Assembly: GCA_964344295.1 (NCBI GenBank)
Contig: CAYFMR010000001.1
Coordinates: 62,001-126,000, forward strand
Length of the DNA: 64,000 nucleotides
Source: JAAYFJ01 sp964344295
Lineage (GTDB): Bacteria > Bacillota > Clostridia > Tissierellales > Peptoniphilaceae
Direction: 5' to 3'
In this document: positions 43,487 to 50,781 of the stretch, one piece after another
Layout of the letters: each line of letters begins with the position of its first letter
Numbering within the stretch: the stretch's first letter is position 1
Position numbers and translations under genes: made by a program
Notes under the pieces: generated by a model
Database searches by the model: none
What the model was told of the DNA's origin: nothing
The model's input: only the letters and a program-made list of their open reading frames with translations

Positions 43487-43698
43487 TAAAAATCAACCTC
43501 AGTTTCTTCATCCTCATCTGTTAGCATTTTTATTTTCTCTGTCATCGTCTTTAAATAGGTTTCGCTTTCCTGAATAAGCTTTATACCTTTTTCATACAAA
43601 GCTACAGTGTCTTCAAAAGGAGTTTCCAGGTCCTCTAGTTTTTTTATAATGTCATCGATTTGATCAAAATTTTCTTGCAAAGAAAATGGCTGTTCCAT
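43486..43698 (-). CDS. xseB: Exodeoxyribonuclease VII small subunit
   Basis: A 70-residue helical protein with the XseB core FDQIDDIIKKLEDLETPFEDTVALYEKGIKLI. ATG 43698 overlaps the xseA stop by one base (TAATG) and uses the GGAGG inside the xseA end; an in-frame ATG six codons upstream is less well placed. It overlaps ispA by one base. Forms a complex with XseA that degrades single-stranded DNA. Confidence 0.93.
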   Translation of the reverse strand: MEQPFSLQENFDQIDDIIKKLEDLETPFEDTVALYEKGIKLIQESETYLKTMTEKIKMLTDEDEETEVDF

Positions 43699-44888
43699 TA
43701 GCAGTTTTCCTCCCATCGTGCCTCTTTTTGCCCATCTCGCATTTCGATGATAAATCGGCGAGTCTCTGACGCATTCTGCAGTGTGCGGTATACTTTTCCA
43801 CCGGGTTGGCGAATCAGTGCAAAGCCTCTTTCCAGTGGTCCCAAAGGACTCATGGATCTTATTGCCATTTCACGATCATGTAGCTGATCTAATGTTACCT
43901 GATAACGCACATCCCAAGCCCTGCTCAGCCTGTGTCTTTTTTGCTCCATAATATGACCTTTATTCCATAACTGCTCCATGGGAGAAATGGACTTCAACTT
44001 TAACATGTGATTTTGCAGTTGAGTTTGCTCTAGGTGTAAACGTTGATGCATAAGAGATTTCATGCGATGGCTCATATACCCCAAAGCATCCAAGAGCTCA
44101 TCTTTATTCGGTACAATGGCCTCAGCGGCTGCTGAAGGTGTTGCCGCTCGTAGATCAGCCACAAAATCTGCAATCGTAAAGTCTGTTTCGTGCCCCACAG
44201 CACTGACAACAGGTTTTTTTGTAGCAGCAATGACTCTGGCTAAGCTTTCTTCATTAAATGAGCTGAGATCCTCATAACTTCCACCTCCGCGGCCAATGAT
44301 TATCACATCCACATCTGCTCTCGTGTCTAAGTACTGCAATCCTTTGATCAGCTCTGCAGGTGCGTTAGCACCTTGCACTGACGCCGGATAGAGTAGAATA
44401 GATATTCCAGGAAAGCGCCGTGTTGATACATTGATGATGTCATGAATCACTGCCCCAGTAGCAGCTGTTACAACGCCAATTTTTTTAGGATATAGCGGGA
44501 GCGGTTTTTTTCTCTCTTCCCGAAATAACCCCTCTTTTTCCAATTTCTCTTTTAATGCCAAAAACTGCAAGTGCAAATCGCCCACACCAGATCGCTCAAC
44601 ACTTTTTACATACAATTGAAGGCTCCCTGAGGCAGCATATAGATCTACATAGCCTTTCAAGATCACTTCATCGCCATCTTGCAAAATAACTTTGTTTTTG
44701 TGCTCATATTTGAGAAACACGGCTCTGATTTGTGCTTCTTCATCTTTTAATGAGAAATACATATGGCCGCTTTGAGCTAAAGAAAAGTTAGTCACCTCGC
44801 CCTGCACTTCCACAGATGATAGGACAATATCATCTCTTAACTGGTTCTTAATATATTGATTAAGCTTAGAAACAGTTAATAATGGCAC
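43698..44888 (-). CDS. xseA: Exodeoxyribonuclease VII large subunit
   Basis: A 396-residue nuclease subunit: N-terminal OB fold (VEVQGEVTNFSLAQSGHMYFSLKDE) and catalytic core with GVVTAATGAVIHDIINV, IIGRGGGSYEDLSSFN, SAVGHETDFTIADFVADLRAATPSAAAE, and the late GFALIRQ. The start is GTG with AAGGTGATG eight bases upstream; it overlaps the last base of nusB. Confidence 0.95.
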   Translation of the reverse strand: MPLLTVSKLNQYIKNQLRDDIVLSSVEVQGEVTNFSLAQSGHMYFSLKDEEAQIRAVFLKYEHKNKVILQDGDEVILKGYVDLYAASGSLQLYVKSVERSGVGDLHLQFLALKEKLEKEGLFREERKKPLPLYPKKIGVVTAATGAVIHDIINVSTRRFPGISILLYPASVQGANAPAELIKGLQYLDTRADVDVIIIGRGGGSYEDLSSFNEESLARVIAATKKPVVSAVGHETDFTIADFVADLRAATPSAAAEAIVPNKDELLDALGYMSHRMKSLMHQRLHLEQTQLQNHMLKLKSISPMEQLWNKGHIMEQKRHRLSRAWDVRYQVTLDQLHDREMAIRSMSPLGPLERGFALIRQPGGKVYRTLQNASETRRFIIEMRDGQKEARWEENC

Positions 44889-45307
44889 TAGGCATCACCT
44901 TCCTGCTCATCTAGGTGTTTGACAACACCACCTAAAACGCCATTGATAAACGCATAAGAATCTTCTGTAGAGTATGCTTTGGCTAAGTTGACTGCTTCAT
45001 TAATGGATACTTCAAAAGGGACATCATCCATGTCCAACATTTCAAAGACCGCCACACGCATAATAGCAAGGTCCACTTTAGCCAAACGAGACATGGACCA
45101 CCCTTTAATCGATTGAAAAATCAATTCATCTATTTTCTCTTGGTTTTCTGTGACAAATTGAATACCTTTCTGAAAATAACAATTATCTTGTGCATTTAAA
45201 GGATGTTGTCTTTGAAAAGTTTCTATTGTCTCCAAAGAGCTGTCTCCGGTAACGTCTATCATATAAAGGAACTGCATTAACGTTGTTCTAGCGAATTTGC
45301 GCCCCAT
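44888..45307 (-). CDS. nusB: Transcription antitermination factor NusB
   Basis: A 139-residue all-helical protein: RKFARTTLMQFLYMIDV at the start, then SRLAKVDLAIMRVAVFEML, and VSINEAVNLAKAYSTEDSYAFINGVLG at the end, all diagnostic. ATG 45307 has AGGTGG five bases upstream; the frame's GTG three codons earlier lies inside that ribosome site. It follows asp23 by nine bases. Confidence 0.95.
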   Translation of the reverse strand: MGRKFARTTLMQFLYMIDVTGDSSLETIETFQRQHPLNAQDNCYFQKGIQFVTENQEKIDELIFQSIKGWSMSRLAKVDLAIMRVAVFEMLDMDDVPFEVSINEAVNLAKAYSTEDSYAFINGVLGGVVKHLDEQEGDA

Positions 45308-45316
45308 ATGTGCCAC

Positions 45317-45697
45317 CTATTTCTTTTCTGGCATCTTCGCAGGTCCCATTTGAATACCGGACACCAACACATCAATTCTTGTCACCCTCAGACCTGTCAT
45401 CATTTCAATGGATTTTTTTACGTTTTTTTGCACTTCTTGGCATACGCTGACAAAGTTGACTCCGTAGGCTAATGTCACAGGCACCTCTACTGAACACTCT
45501 TCATTGGTGCACTCCACCTTTGTGCCTTTGACATCATTTTTCATACCTAGTCGTTGTGCCATACCACCAGCTAATGTGTCGGCAATGGCAACCACACCTT
45601 CTACTTTGCTTGCGGCAAGGTTGGCAATGGACGCCACCACATCACTGGATATTTTTATTTGATTAGAATCCTTGGATTCAATATAAGCTTCAGACAT
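45317..45697 (-). CDS. Asp23/Gls24 family envelope stress protein
   Basis: A 126-residue Asp23-family protein (YqhY-like): IKISSDVVASIANLAASKVEGVVAI, then VEVPVTLAYGVNFVSVCQEVQKNVKKSIEMMTGLRVTRIDVLV. YqhY-type members sit next to accBC or nusB and were linked to fatty-acid synthesis control. ATG 45697 has AGGAGG seven bases upstream; the open frame reaches further but into the promoter. It is the first gene of the long packed run, with a promoter predicted to leave a leader of only about 12 nt. Confidence 0.9.
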   Translation of the reverse strand: MSEAYIESKDSNQIKISSDVVASIANLAASKVEGVVAIADTLAGGMAQRLGMKNDVKGTKVECTNEECSVEVPVTLAYGVNFVSVCQEVQKNVKKSIEMMTGLRVTRIDVLVSGIQMGPAKMPEKK

Positions 45698-45716
45698 AAA
45701 GCACCTCCTACACTTC

Positions 45717-45745
45717 ATTATAACAAAAACACCCTTTTTTAACAA
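45717..45745 (-). promoter_or_regulatory. SigA-type promoter of the asp23-led run
   Basis: Minus-strand -35 TTGTTA (45745-45740), 17-bp spacer, extended -10 TGTTATAAT (TATAAT at 45722-45717). Predicted start near 45710, only a dozen bases before the asp23 ATG, so the ribosome site would lie at the 5' end of the transcript. The spacer is the distal arm of the proS terminator. Confidence 0.75.
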
Positions 45746-45786
45746 TCAATCCACGATGCATCATGGTGTCTTAAAGGGTGTTTTTG
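45724..45786 (-). terminator. proS terminator overlapping the asp23 promoter
   Basis: Exact 14-bp inverted arms (CAAAAACACCCTTT at 45724-45737, its complement at 45773-45786) enclose a 35-nt loop that contains a further self-complementary core around GATGCATC. The T-run is inside the distal arm. It lies 10 bp after the proS stop. Confidence 0.75.
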
Positions 45787-45796
45787 CCTACCTGTT

Positions 45797-47251
45797 TTAA
45801 TACGCTTTGGCAATATAAACCATGTGTTTCTTTGGCTTACCGCAGCATAAACATACCTCACTAAAGTTTTCTTGATTCTCATCAAAGGGAATGCAGCGGA
45901 TCGTTGCTGAGGTATCCTCCTTGATTTGATCCTCACATGCTCTATCTCCGCACCACATCGCCTTAACAAAAGCATTCTTCTCTTCCATCAGCAGTTTAAA
46001 ATCATCATAATTTGTTACTTTATAGGTGTTTTCTTCACGGCGTTGTTTAGCCATACTGAAAAGATTTTTTTGGATATCGTCTAAAAGCGTTTCAACTTTC
46101 TTACTAAGATCTGTCATAGGGGCGAATATTTTTTCATGTGTATCGCGACGCACCAAAACAACTTGCTCTTTTTCAATGTCTTTGGGGCCGATTTCTAAAC
46201 GCAGGGGAACGCCTTTCATTTCCCATTCATTAAATTTCCACCCCGGACTTTGGTAGTCTCTGTCGTCTATTTTGACACGAAAATGCTGTGAAAGTTGTTT
46301 GGTCAATTCGTGAGCCTGATCTAAAACCCCTTCTTTATGCTGCGCCACAGGTACAACGATAACTTGAATCGGTGCTAAACGAGGTGGCATTTTTAAACCA
46401 CGATCATCGCCATGAGTCATAATGAGGCCTCCAATCAAACGAGTTGATACGCCCCAGCTCGTTGTCCAAACATGACTTAAGCCACCTTCTTTATTTTGGT
46501 ATGTAATATCAAACATTTTTGAGAAGTTTTGTCCTAAATCATGTGAAGTTCCCGCTTGTAGCGCTTTGCCATCATGCATCATAGCTTCCATCGTATACGT
46601 TTCATCTGCGCCAGCAAAGCGTTCTTTGGCACTCTTGCGTCCTAAAACAACTGGCATAGCCAATTCATCTTCGGCAATTTGACGATAGACTTCAAGCATT
46701 TTTAAAGTTTCTTCTTCCGCTTCCTCATGAGTTTCATGGCAAGTATGTCCTTCTTGCCATAAAAATTCAGCCGTTCTTAAAAATGGTCTGGTTGTCTTTT
46801 CCCAGCGCACCACATTAGCCCATTGGTTAATCTTCACAGGTAGATCTCGATAAGTTTGAATCCATTTAGCGAACATTGTGTTTATAACGGTTTCAGAGGT
46901 AGGACGCACGAATAAACGCTCTGCCAATTCCTCATCCCCTCCGTGAGTTACCCATAGTACTTCCGGTGCAAACCCTTCAAAGTGGTCAGCTTCTTTCGTT
47001 AATAAATTTTCTGGAATCAGCAAAGGAAAATAGCAGTTTTCGTGCCCTGTTTCACTGAATCGCTTATCCGCTGTTTTTTGAATATTTTCCCAAACAGCAT
47101 AGCCATATGGTCGAATGACCATGCAACCTCTTACTGGAGAATAGTCTGCCATTTCAGCTTTTAAAACAATGTCCGTATACCACTGAGCAAAATCTTCCTC
47201 CATAGGAGTGATTTCTTTGACAAATTTTTCGTTTTTTTGATTCTTAGCCAT
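45797..47251 (-). CDS. proS: Prolyl-tRNA synthetase, archaeal/eukaryote-like type
   Basis: A 484-residue class II synthetase. Motif 2 region [16 protein letters not shown] and motif 3 region [20 protein letters not shown] are intact. It lacks the large editing insertion of the bacterial type, and has the C-terminal zinc-type domain (CGDRACED ... CLCCGKP) of the archaeal type, which is common in Clostridia. GGAGATATT precedes ATG 47251. A T-box leader upstream should couple its expression to uncharged tRNA-Pro. Confidence 0.96.
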   Translation of the reverse strand: MAKNQKNEKFVKEITPMEEDFAQWYTDIVLKAEMADYSPVRGCMVIRPYGYAVWENIQKTADKRFSETGHENCYFPLLIPENLLTKEADHFEGFAPEVLWVTHGGDEELAERLFVRPTSETVINTMFAKWIQTYRDLPVKINQWANVVRWEKTTRPFLRTAEFLWQEGHTCHETHEEAEEETLKMLEVYRQIAEDELAMPVVLGRKSAKERFAGADETYTMEAMMHDGKALQAGTSHDLGQNFSKMFDITYQNKEGGLSHVWTTSWGVSTRLIGGLIMTHGDDRGLKMPPRLAPIQVIVVPVAQHKEGVLDQAHELTKQLSQHFRVKIDDRDYQSPGWKFNEWEMKGVPLRLEIGPKDIEKEQVVLVRRDTHEKIFAPMTDLSKKVETLLDDIQKNLFSMAKQRREENTYKVTNYDDFKLLMEEKNAFVKAMWCGDRACEDQIKEDTSATIRCIPFDENQENFSEVCLCCGKPKKHMVYIAKAY

Positions 47252-47265
47252 AATATCTCCTTTTC

Positions 47266-47475
47266 AAAAAATAAAACCACGACTTTCGCAGGGACGAAAA
47301 CCGTGGTACCACCCTAATTTTATTCCAAAGAGTTCTCAACATCTGTTAACGCCAGTGACGGAGCGTTTTTCGCCCAGCTTCCGAGTGGGGCTCCCGACAA
47401 GCCTAAACAATTGCCTTCCAGCCTAGGGCAACCTCTCTGATGTTTGCATTGGCGGGACTTCTCGTTCGTTGCTAT
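47266..47475 (-). promoter_or_regulatory. T-box leader upstream of proS
   Basis: The minus strand carries the T-box sequence AGGGTGGTACCACGG (47315-47301), then a terminator hairpin CCACGG...TCGTGG (47306-47277) and a T-rich run (47276-47266). The AGAGAGG stem I element is at 47438-47432, and GTTAAC-type stem II sequence near 47350. The proline codon run CCCCA (47390-47386) after a conserved GGGAG is the candidate specifier, but I did not fold stem I rigorously. Uncharged tRNA-Pro would pair and stop termination. Confidence 0.9.
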
Positions 47476-47482
47476 TGCCTTT

Positions 47483-47511
47483 ATCTTAATCAAAATTAAA
47501 AGACTTGTCAA
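47483..47511 (-). promoter_or_regulatory. Promoter of the T-box-proS transcript
   Basis: Minus-strand -35 TTGACA (47511-47506), 17-bp spacer, -10 TAAGAT (47488-47483). A perfect -35 and correct spacing; the start would be near 47475, at the 5' end of the T-box leader. Confidence 0.85.
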
Positions 47512-47540
47512 GCTACATCCATCGTTCCTTGTAAGCGCAT

Positions 47541-47572
47541 AAAAAGGAATGATGAAATCACCATTCCTTTTC
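47541..47572 (-). terminator. Terminator of tRNA-Leu(GAG)
   Basis: Stem AAAAGGAATG / CATTCCTTTT with a 10-nt loop, T-run within and after the distal arm, beginning 7 bp after the tRNA 3' end. Confidence 0.8.
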
Positions 47573-47578
47573 ATAATC

Positions 47579-47665
47579 TGGTGCGGGAAAGGTGACTCGA
47601 ACACCCACGTCATTGCTGACAACAGCCCCTCAAACTGTCCTGTCTACCAATTCCAGCATTCCCGC
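47579..47665 (-). tRNA. tRNA-Leu, anticodon GAG
   Basis: An 87-nt type II tRNA including encoded CCA (47581-47579). Acceptor arms GCGGGAA and TTCCCGC pair fully, discriminator A. The anticodon loop TTGAGGG is closed by ACAGT/GCTGT and shows GAG, which reads CUC and CUU. The long variable arm and TTCGAGT T-loop are visible. It has its own promoter upstream and terminator downstream. Confidence 0.93.
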
Positions 47666-47679
47666 TCAGATACTGATTA

Positions 47680-47708
47680 ATTATAGCACACTTACTATTG
47701 TAATCCAA
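47680..47708 (-). promoter_or_regulatory. Promoter of tRNA-Leu(GAG)
   Basis: Minus-strand -35 TTGGAT (47708-47703), 17-bp spacer, -10 TATAAT (47685-47680). It overlaps the last codons and stop of the substrate-binding protein gene; the start would be near 47673, about seven bases before the tRNA. Confidence 0.65.
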
Positions 47709-49530
47709 TAGGAATAAACATTTTCTTTACATTTCTATAGATATCTGTATCTGTCGGCTTAGGGTCGCCACCAACCTTATAATCTAATAATAAAGCTCGT
47801 TTTTTGTAACAAAGCACCACATAGGCAGGATCTTGTGATGTATATTCCATGAGTTGATTGTACAGTTTGTCCAGATCCAATGCCGTTACATCCGGCTGAT
47901 CACCTTCTGACGCAAATTCCTGCGGTGCAGAGAATTCCTCAGCTCCATACACTCCTTGGTCAATGGAAAGCGGTTCTTGCTCCGTTTCCGGTTCCACGGC
48001 TTCTTTCTCAGGCAAAATAATATGCTTGGTCCAGCGGACCCAGTGATCCACATCGTCATTTTGATAACGCGCCACATTATGTTGTCCATCAATCGCTGCT
48101 GATGAAAGTAAGGAAGATAAATCTGTAATTGGACTCAGTTGTCTAGCAAATAAAGCTATATCAAATTCTCCTCGAGCTATTCTCCCCATGGTCTCCTGGT
48201 AATCTTGATTAATGTTGTCTTCATTTGTTGTTGGGCCAATATTAGACTGACCAATCATTATAGGCTCAATGCCAATTTGCCGCAGGTCTTCTGCCACATA
48301 TCGTGCGATCAAATTGCGATTACGATTAGTAAAGTTGGTCACAAGGCTGAGCTTTAAGGGTGCTCCATCAGGCCATCTGCGATAACCTGTTTGTTCATCA
48401 ACCAGCAAACCAGCTTCGTCTAACGTGGCTTTTGCTCGCTCCAAATCATATGTCGTTGTCACATTGAGGTATTTAGCACGTGGATCTTGCGGATGAAGCA
48501 GCCATTTTGATTCTTCTGCATTGCCTAAAAAAACGCGTTCTATGATTACGCCTTTATTAATAGCCATACTAACAGCCTGTCTCACAGCGACACCAGTGTC
48601 ACCCTGAAGGCGAGGGTTGGTCATGTTAAATGCCAGCATCTCTACTTCCCGTGTAGCAAACGGTATGATAGTGAAACGATAATCTTCTTTATATTTTTCC
48701 CAGTCACTGTCTATTGCTAAGGATGCATCAATTTGTCCTGTGTCAAAGGCAATGGTTGACCTAGAAGCATCCCGATAGATTTTTCCTACTATCGACTCAA
48801 TGTAAGGCGCAGACTCATAGTAATTTTCATTACGTTTTAATCTGATTTCTCTGCCACTTTTGTATTGATAAAATTGATATGGTCCTGTTCCAATGGGTTT
48901 AAAATCGCTATAAGTAAACACACCGCCATCAGATAACAAGTGCGCCGGCATGATGGGAATTGTCAGTAATTCTTGAACATCTTGATAAGACCTGTCAAAT
49001 ACCATCTCGACCTGCAACGGATCAATCACATCTATGGAAAATAGCTGATTGATGTCATATCCATACGCTTCTCCGACCATTGCATGAACCAATTGACGAT
49101 AAGGGTTGTCTTCTTCTAAGCCTCTCAACGCACGAAAACTCATAGCTACATCATCCGCATTAAGCTTTGCTCCATCGTGCCAATATACATCATCTCGTAA
49201 AAGGATATTAACCGTTTTATGGTCTGGAGACACGCGAATTTCTTTAGCCAGTTGAGGGACGATTGATCCAGTTTCATCATAGGCATATAAGCCTTCATAG
49301 ATCAATTTAGAAAAATAATAATAACTCTCGTTCTTGGTCAAAAGTGGGTTTAAAGTATCCACAACACTTAAAGGCAAAACCAGTTCTCCCCCTTTGGCTG
49401 GGGTTTTATCCACATATTCGCTTACATTGAGTGTTTCATAGCGTTCTTCTATCGGGATATTTTTTTGACAGGAAGCTGTAAACATCAAGGCTATCAATAA
49501 TATAACCATCATAGATTTCTTGTTAATCAT
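47695..49530 (-). CDS. Orphan solute-binding lipoprotein, family 5 (peptide/opine type)
   Basis: A 611-residue extracytoplasmic protein. The signal peptide ends in MFTASC, a plausible lipobox (Thr at -3 is unusual). The SBP_bac_5 fold shows in NPLLTKNESYYYFSKLIYEGL, VYWHDGAKLNADDVAMSF, IGTGPYQFYQYKSG and RQAVSMAINKGVII. An acidic insertion (about 500-545, EAVEPETEQEPL and EFASEGDQPDV) is not usual. No permease or ATPase genes adjoin it; it is instead eight bases overlapped with a lytic transglycosylase gene, so peptide or muropeptide binding is only a guess. Confidence 0.85.
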   Translation of the reverse strand: MINKKSMMVILLIALMFTASCQKNIPIEERYETLNVSEYVDKTPAKGGELVLPLSVVDTLNPLLTKNESYYYFSKLIYEGLYAYDETGSIVPQLAKEIRVSPDHKTVNILLRDDVYWHDGAKLNADDVAMSFRALRGLEEDNPYRQLVHAMVGEAYGYDINQLFSIDVIDPLQVEMVFDRSYQDVQELLTIPIMPAHLLSDGGVFTYSDFKPIGTGPYQFYQYKSGREIRLKRNENYYESAPYIESIVGKIYRDASRSTIAFDTGQIDASLAIDSDWEKYKEDYRFTIIPFATREVEMLAFNMTNPRLQGDTGVAVRQAVSMAINKGVIIERVFLGNAEESKWLLHPQDPRAKYLNVTTTYDLERAKATLDEAGLLVDEQTGYRRWPDGAPLKLSLVTNFTNRNRNLIARYVAEDLRQIGIEPIMIGQSNIGPTTNEDNINQDYQETMGRIARGEFDIALFARQLSPITDLSSLLSSAAIDGQHNVARYQNDDVDHWVRWTKHIILPEKEAVEPETEQEPLSIDQGVYGAEEFSAPQEFASEGDQPDVTALDLDKLYNQLMEYTSQDPAYVVLCYKKRALLLDYKVGGDPKPTDTDIYRNVKKMFIPIGLQ

Positions 49531-50167
49531 TTTTTCCGACCTTATCTTTAATCGTTTGCTTAATCATGTGTGAAGTTTCAATCCCATAGGTAAAAATTTT
49601 ATTTTCTCTTTTGTATAGATCATCTAATGTGCGGTACGTTTTGCGCTGAGAGGTGATCTTGCGAATATAGTGCACGGTTTCAGAAAATGGAATTTCTTCA
49701 TAATGCTTGTCATCAATTTCAACGCCTTCCTCCAGCCATTGATCTACGTGTCCTTCTCCGGCATTGTAGGCAGCTAACACTTGGTTTACATTATCGTACT
49801 TATCACTCAGGTAGGCTAGGTACCATGTACCAATGCGAATATTGTTGACTGGAGTACACAGCTCATCAGCATCTTGGTATGGAAGCCCAATTTGCTCAGC
49901 AACCCAAATACTCGTATCAGGTAAGACCTGCATTAATCCTCTGGCTCCTTTATGAGACAAAGCGTTTTTATCAAATCTACTTTCTGTATTAATCACAGCC
50001 ATAACCAGATAAGGATCGACATCATATAGTTCTGCGTTTTGCTCAATCACATCGCGATAACCAAGAGGATATATGGCGTTAATCACCAACACAGCAATGA
50101 TGCCTAACAATAGAATCGTCAATGCCATTTTGATGACGGATTCTAAGAAGTCTAAAATTTTTTTCAT
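49523..50167 (-). CDS. Membrane-anchored lytic transglycosylase, SLT family
   Basis: A 214-residue protein with an N-terminal transmembrane anchor (about 14-33) and an SLT domain: catalytic Glu in NTESRFDKNALSHKGARGLMQ-type sequence (split here as NTESRFD and GARGLMQVLPDT), then AAYNAGEGHVDQWL. It cleaves peptidoglycan glycan strands with anhydro ends. ATG 50167 overlaps the coaE stop as ATGA. Downstream it overlaps the lipoprotein gene by eight bases. Confidence 0.9.
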   Translation of the reverse strand: MKKILDFLESVIKMALTILLLGIIAVLVINAIYPLGYRDVIEQNAELYDVDPYLVMAVINTESRFDKNALSHKGARGLMQVLPDTSIWVAEQIGLPYQDADELCTPVNNIRIGTWYLAYLSDKYDNVNQVLAAYNAGEGHVDQWLEEGVEIDDKHYEEIPFSETVHYIRKITSQRKTYRTLDDLYKRENKIFTYGIETSHMIKQTIKDKVGKND

Positions 50168-50781
50168 TCGCCCATCCTTTCCAACTGGCGACACGCATGC
50201 TGAAGTATGTGGTGCAGGTGCTCTACATCTCCGCTATTGTCAAAAATACGATCCGCAAAGACCAACTTGTCCGCCACGCTCATTTGTGAGGCGATCTTTT
50301 GCTTCGCATAATCAAGAGGAATTTTATCCCTTTTCATCAATCTTTGCAACTGCACTTTAGGGTTTGTTGCAATGAGCCAAACTTCATCCAGTGCAAGAGG
50401 CGAGTTTTTTTCGTATAATTTTGTTTCAATCAACAAAGGAACATCAAAAAATAATAATGAACTCCTATATTGTTGACTTCTATGCACCATTTCATCAAGT
50501 ACCAAGGGGTGCAAGGCCGCATTTAATTGTTCCCTTTTTGCTTCATCATGAAAAATAAGTTCCCCTAATTTGGTGCGATTTAGTGTCCCATCACATGTTA
50601 ATATAGTGTCTCCAAATATTTTTCTTATCTTTTCCAAGCCTACTGTACCAGGCTCTACGATTTGACGAGCAATTTGATCAGCATCAATTACCGGATATCC
50701 AAGCGAACGTAAAAAAATACTCGCTTCAGATTTTCCTGTAGCAATACTTCCTGTTAAACCTATACGTTTACTTTGCTTCAT
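50164..50781 (-). CDS. coaE: Dephospho-CoA kinase
   Basis: A 205-residue kinase for the last step of coenzyme A synthesis. P-loop GLTGSIATGKS, then DADQIAR (catalytic Asp), HPLV and DVPLLIE are all conserved. ATG 50781 is preferred over the frame's earlier start since GGGAG lies nine bases upstream; the gene overlaps the polA stop by 14 bases. polA-coaE pairing is common in Firmicutes. Confidence 0.95.
   Translation of the reverse strand: MKQSKRIGLTGSIATGKSEASIFLRSLGYPVIDADQIARQIVEPGTVGLEKIRKIFGDTILTCDGTLNRTKLGELIFHDEAKREQLNAALHPLVLDEMVHRSQQYRSSLLFFDVPLLIETKLYEKNSPLALDEVWLIATNPKVQLQRLMKRDKIPLDYAKQKIASQMSVADKLVFADRIFDNSGDVEHLHHILQHACRQLERMGE

Noticed and set aside
47320..47622. 100-codon minus-strand frame
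   Set aside because: It crosses tRNA-Leu, its terminator and the T-box leader, all clear RNA features.
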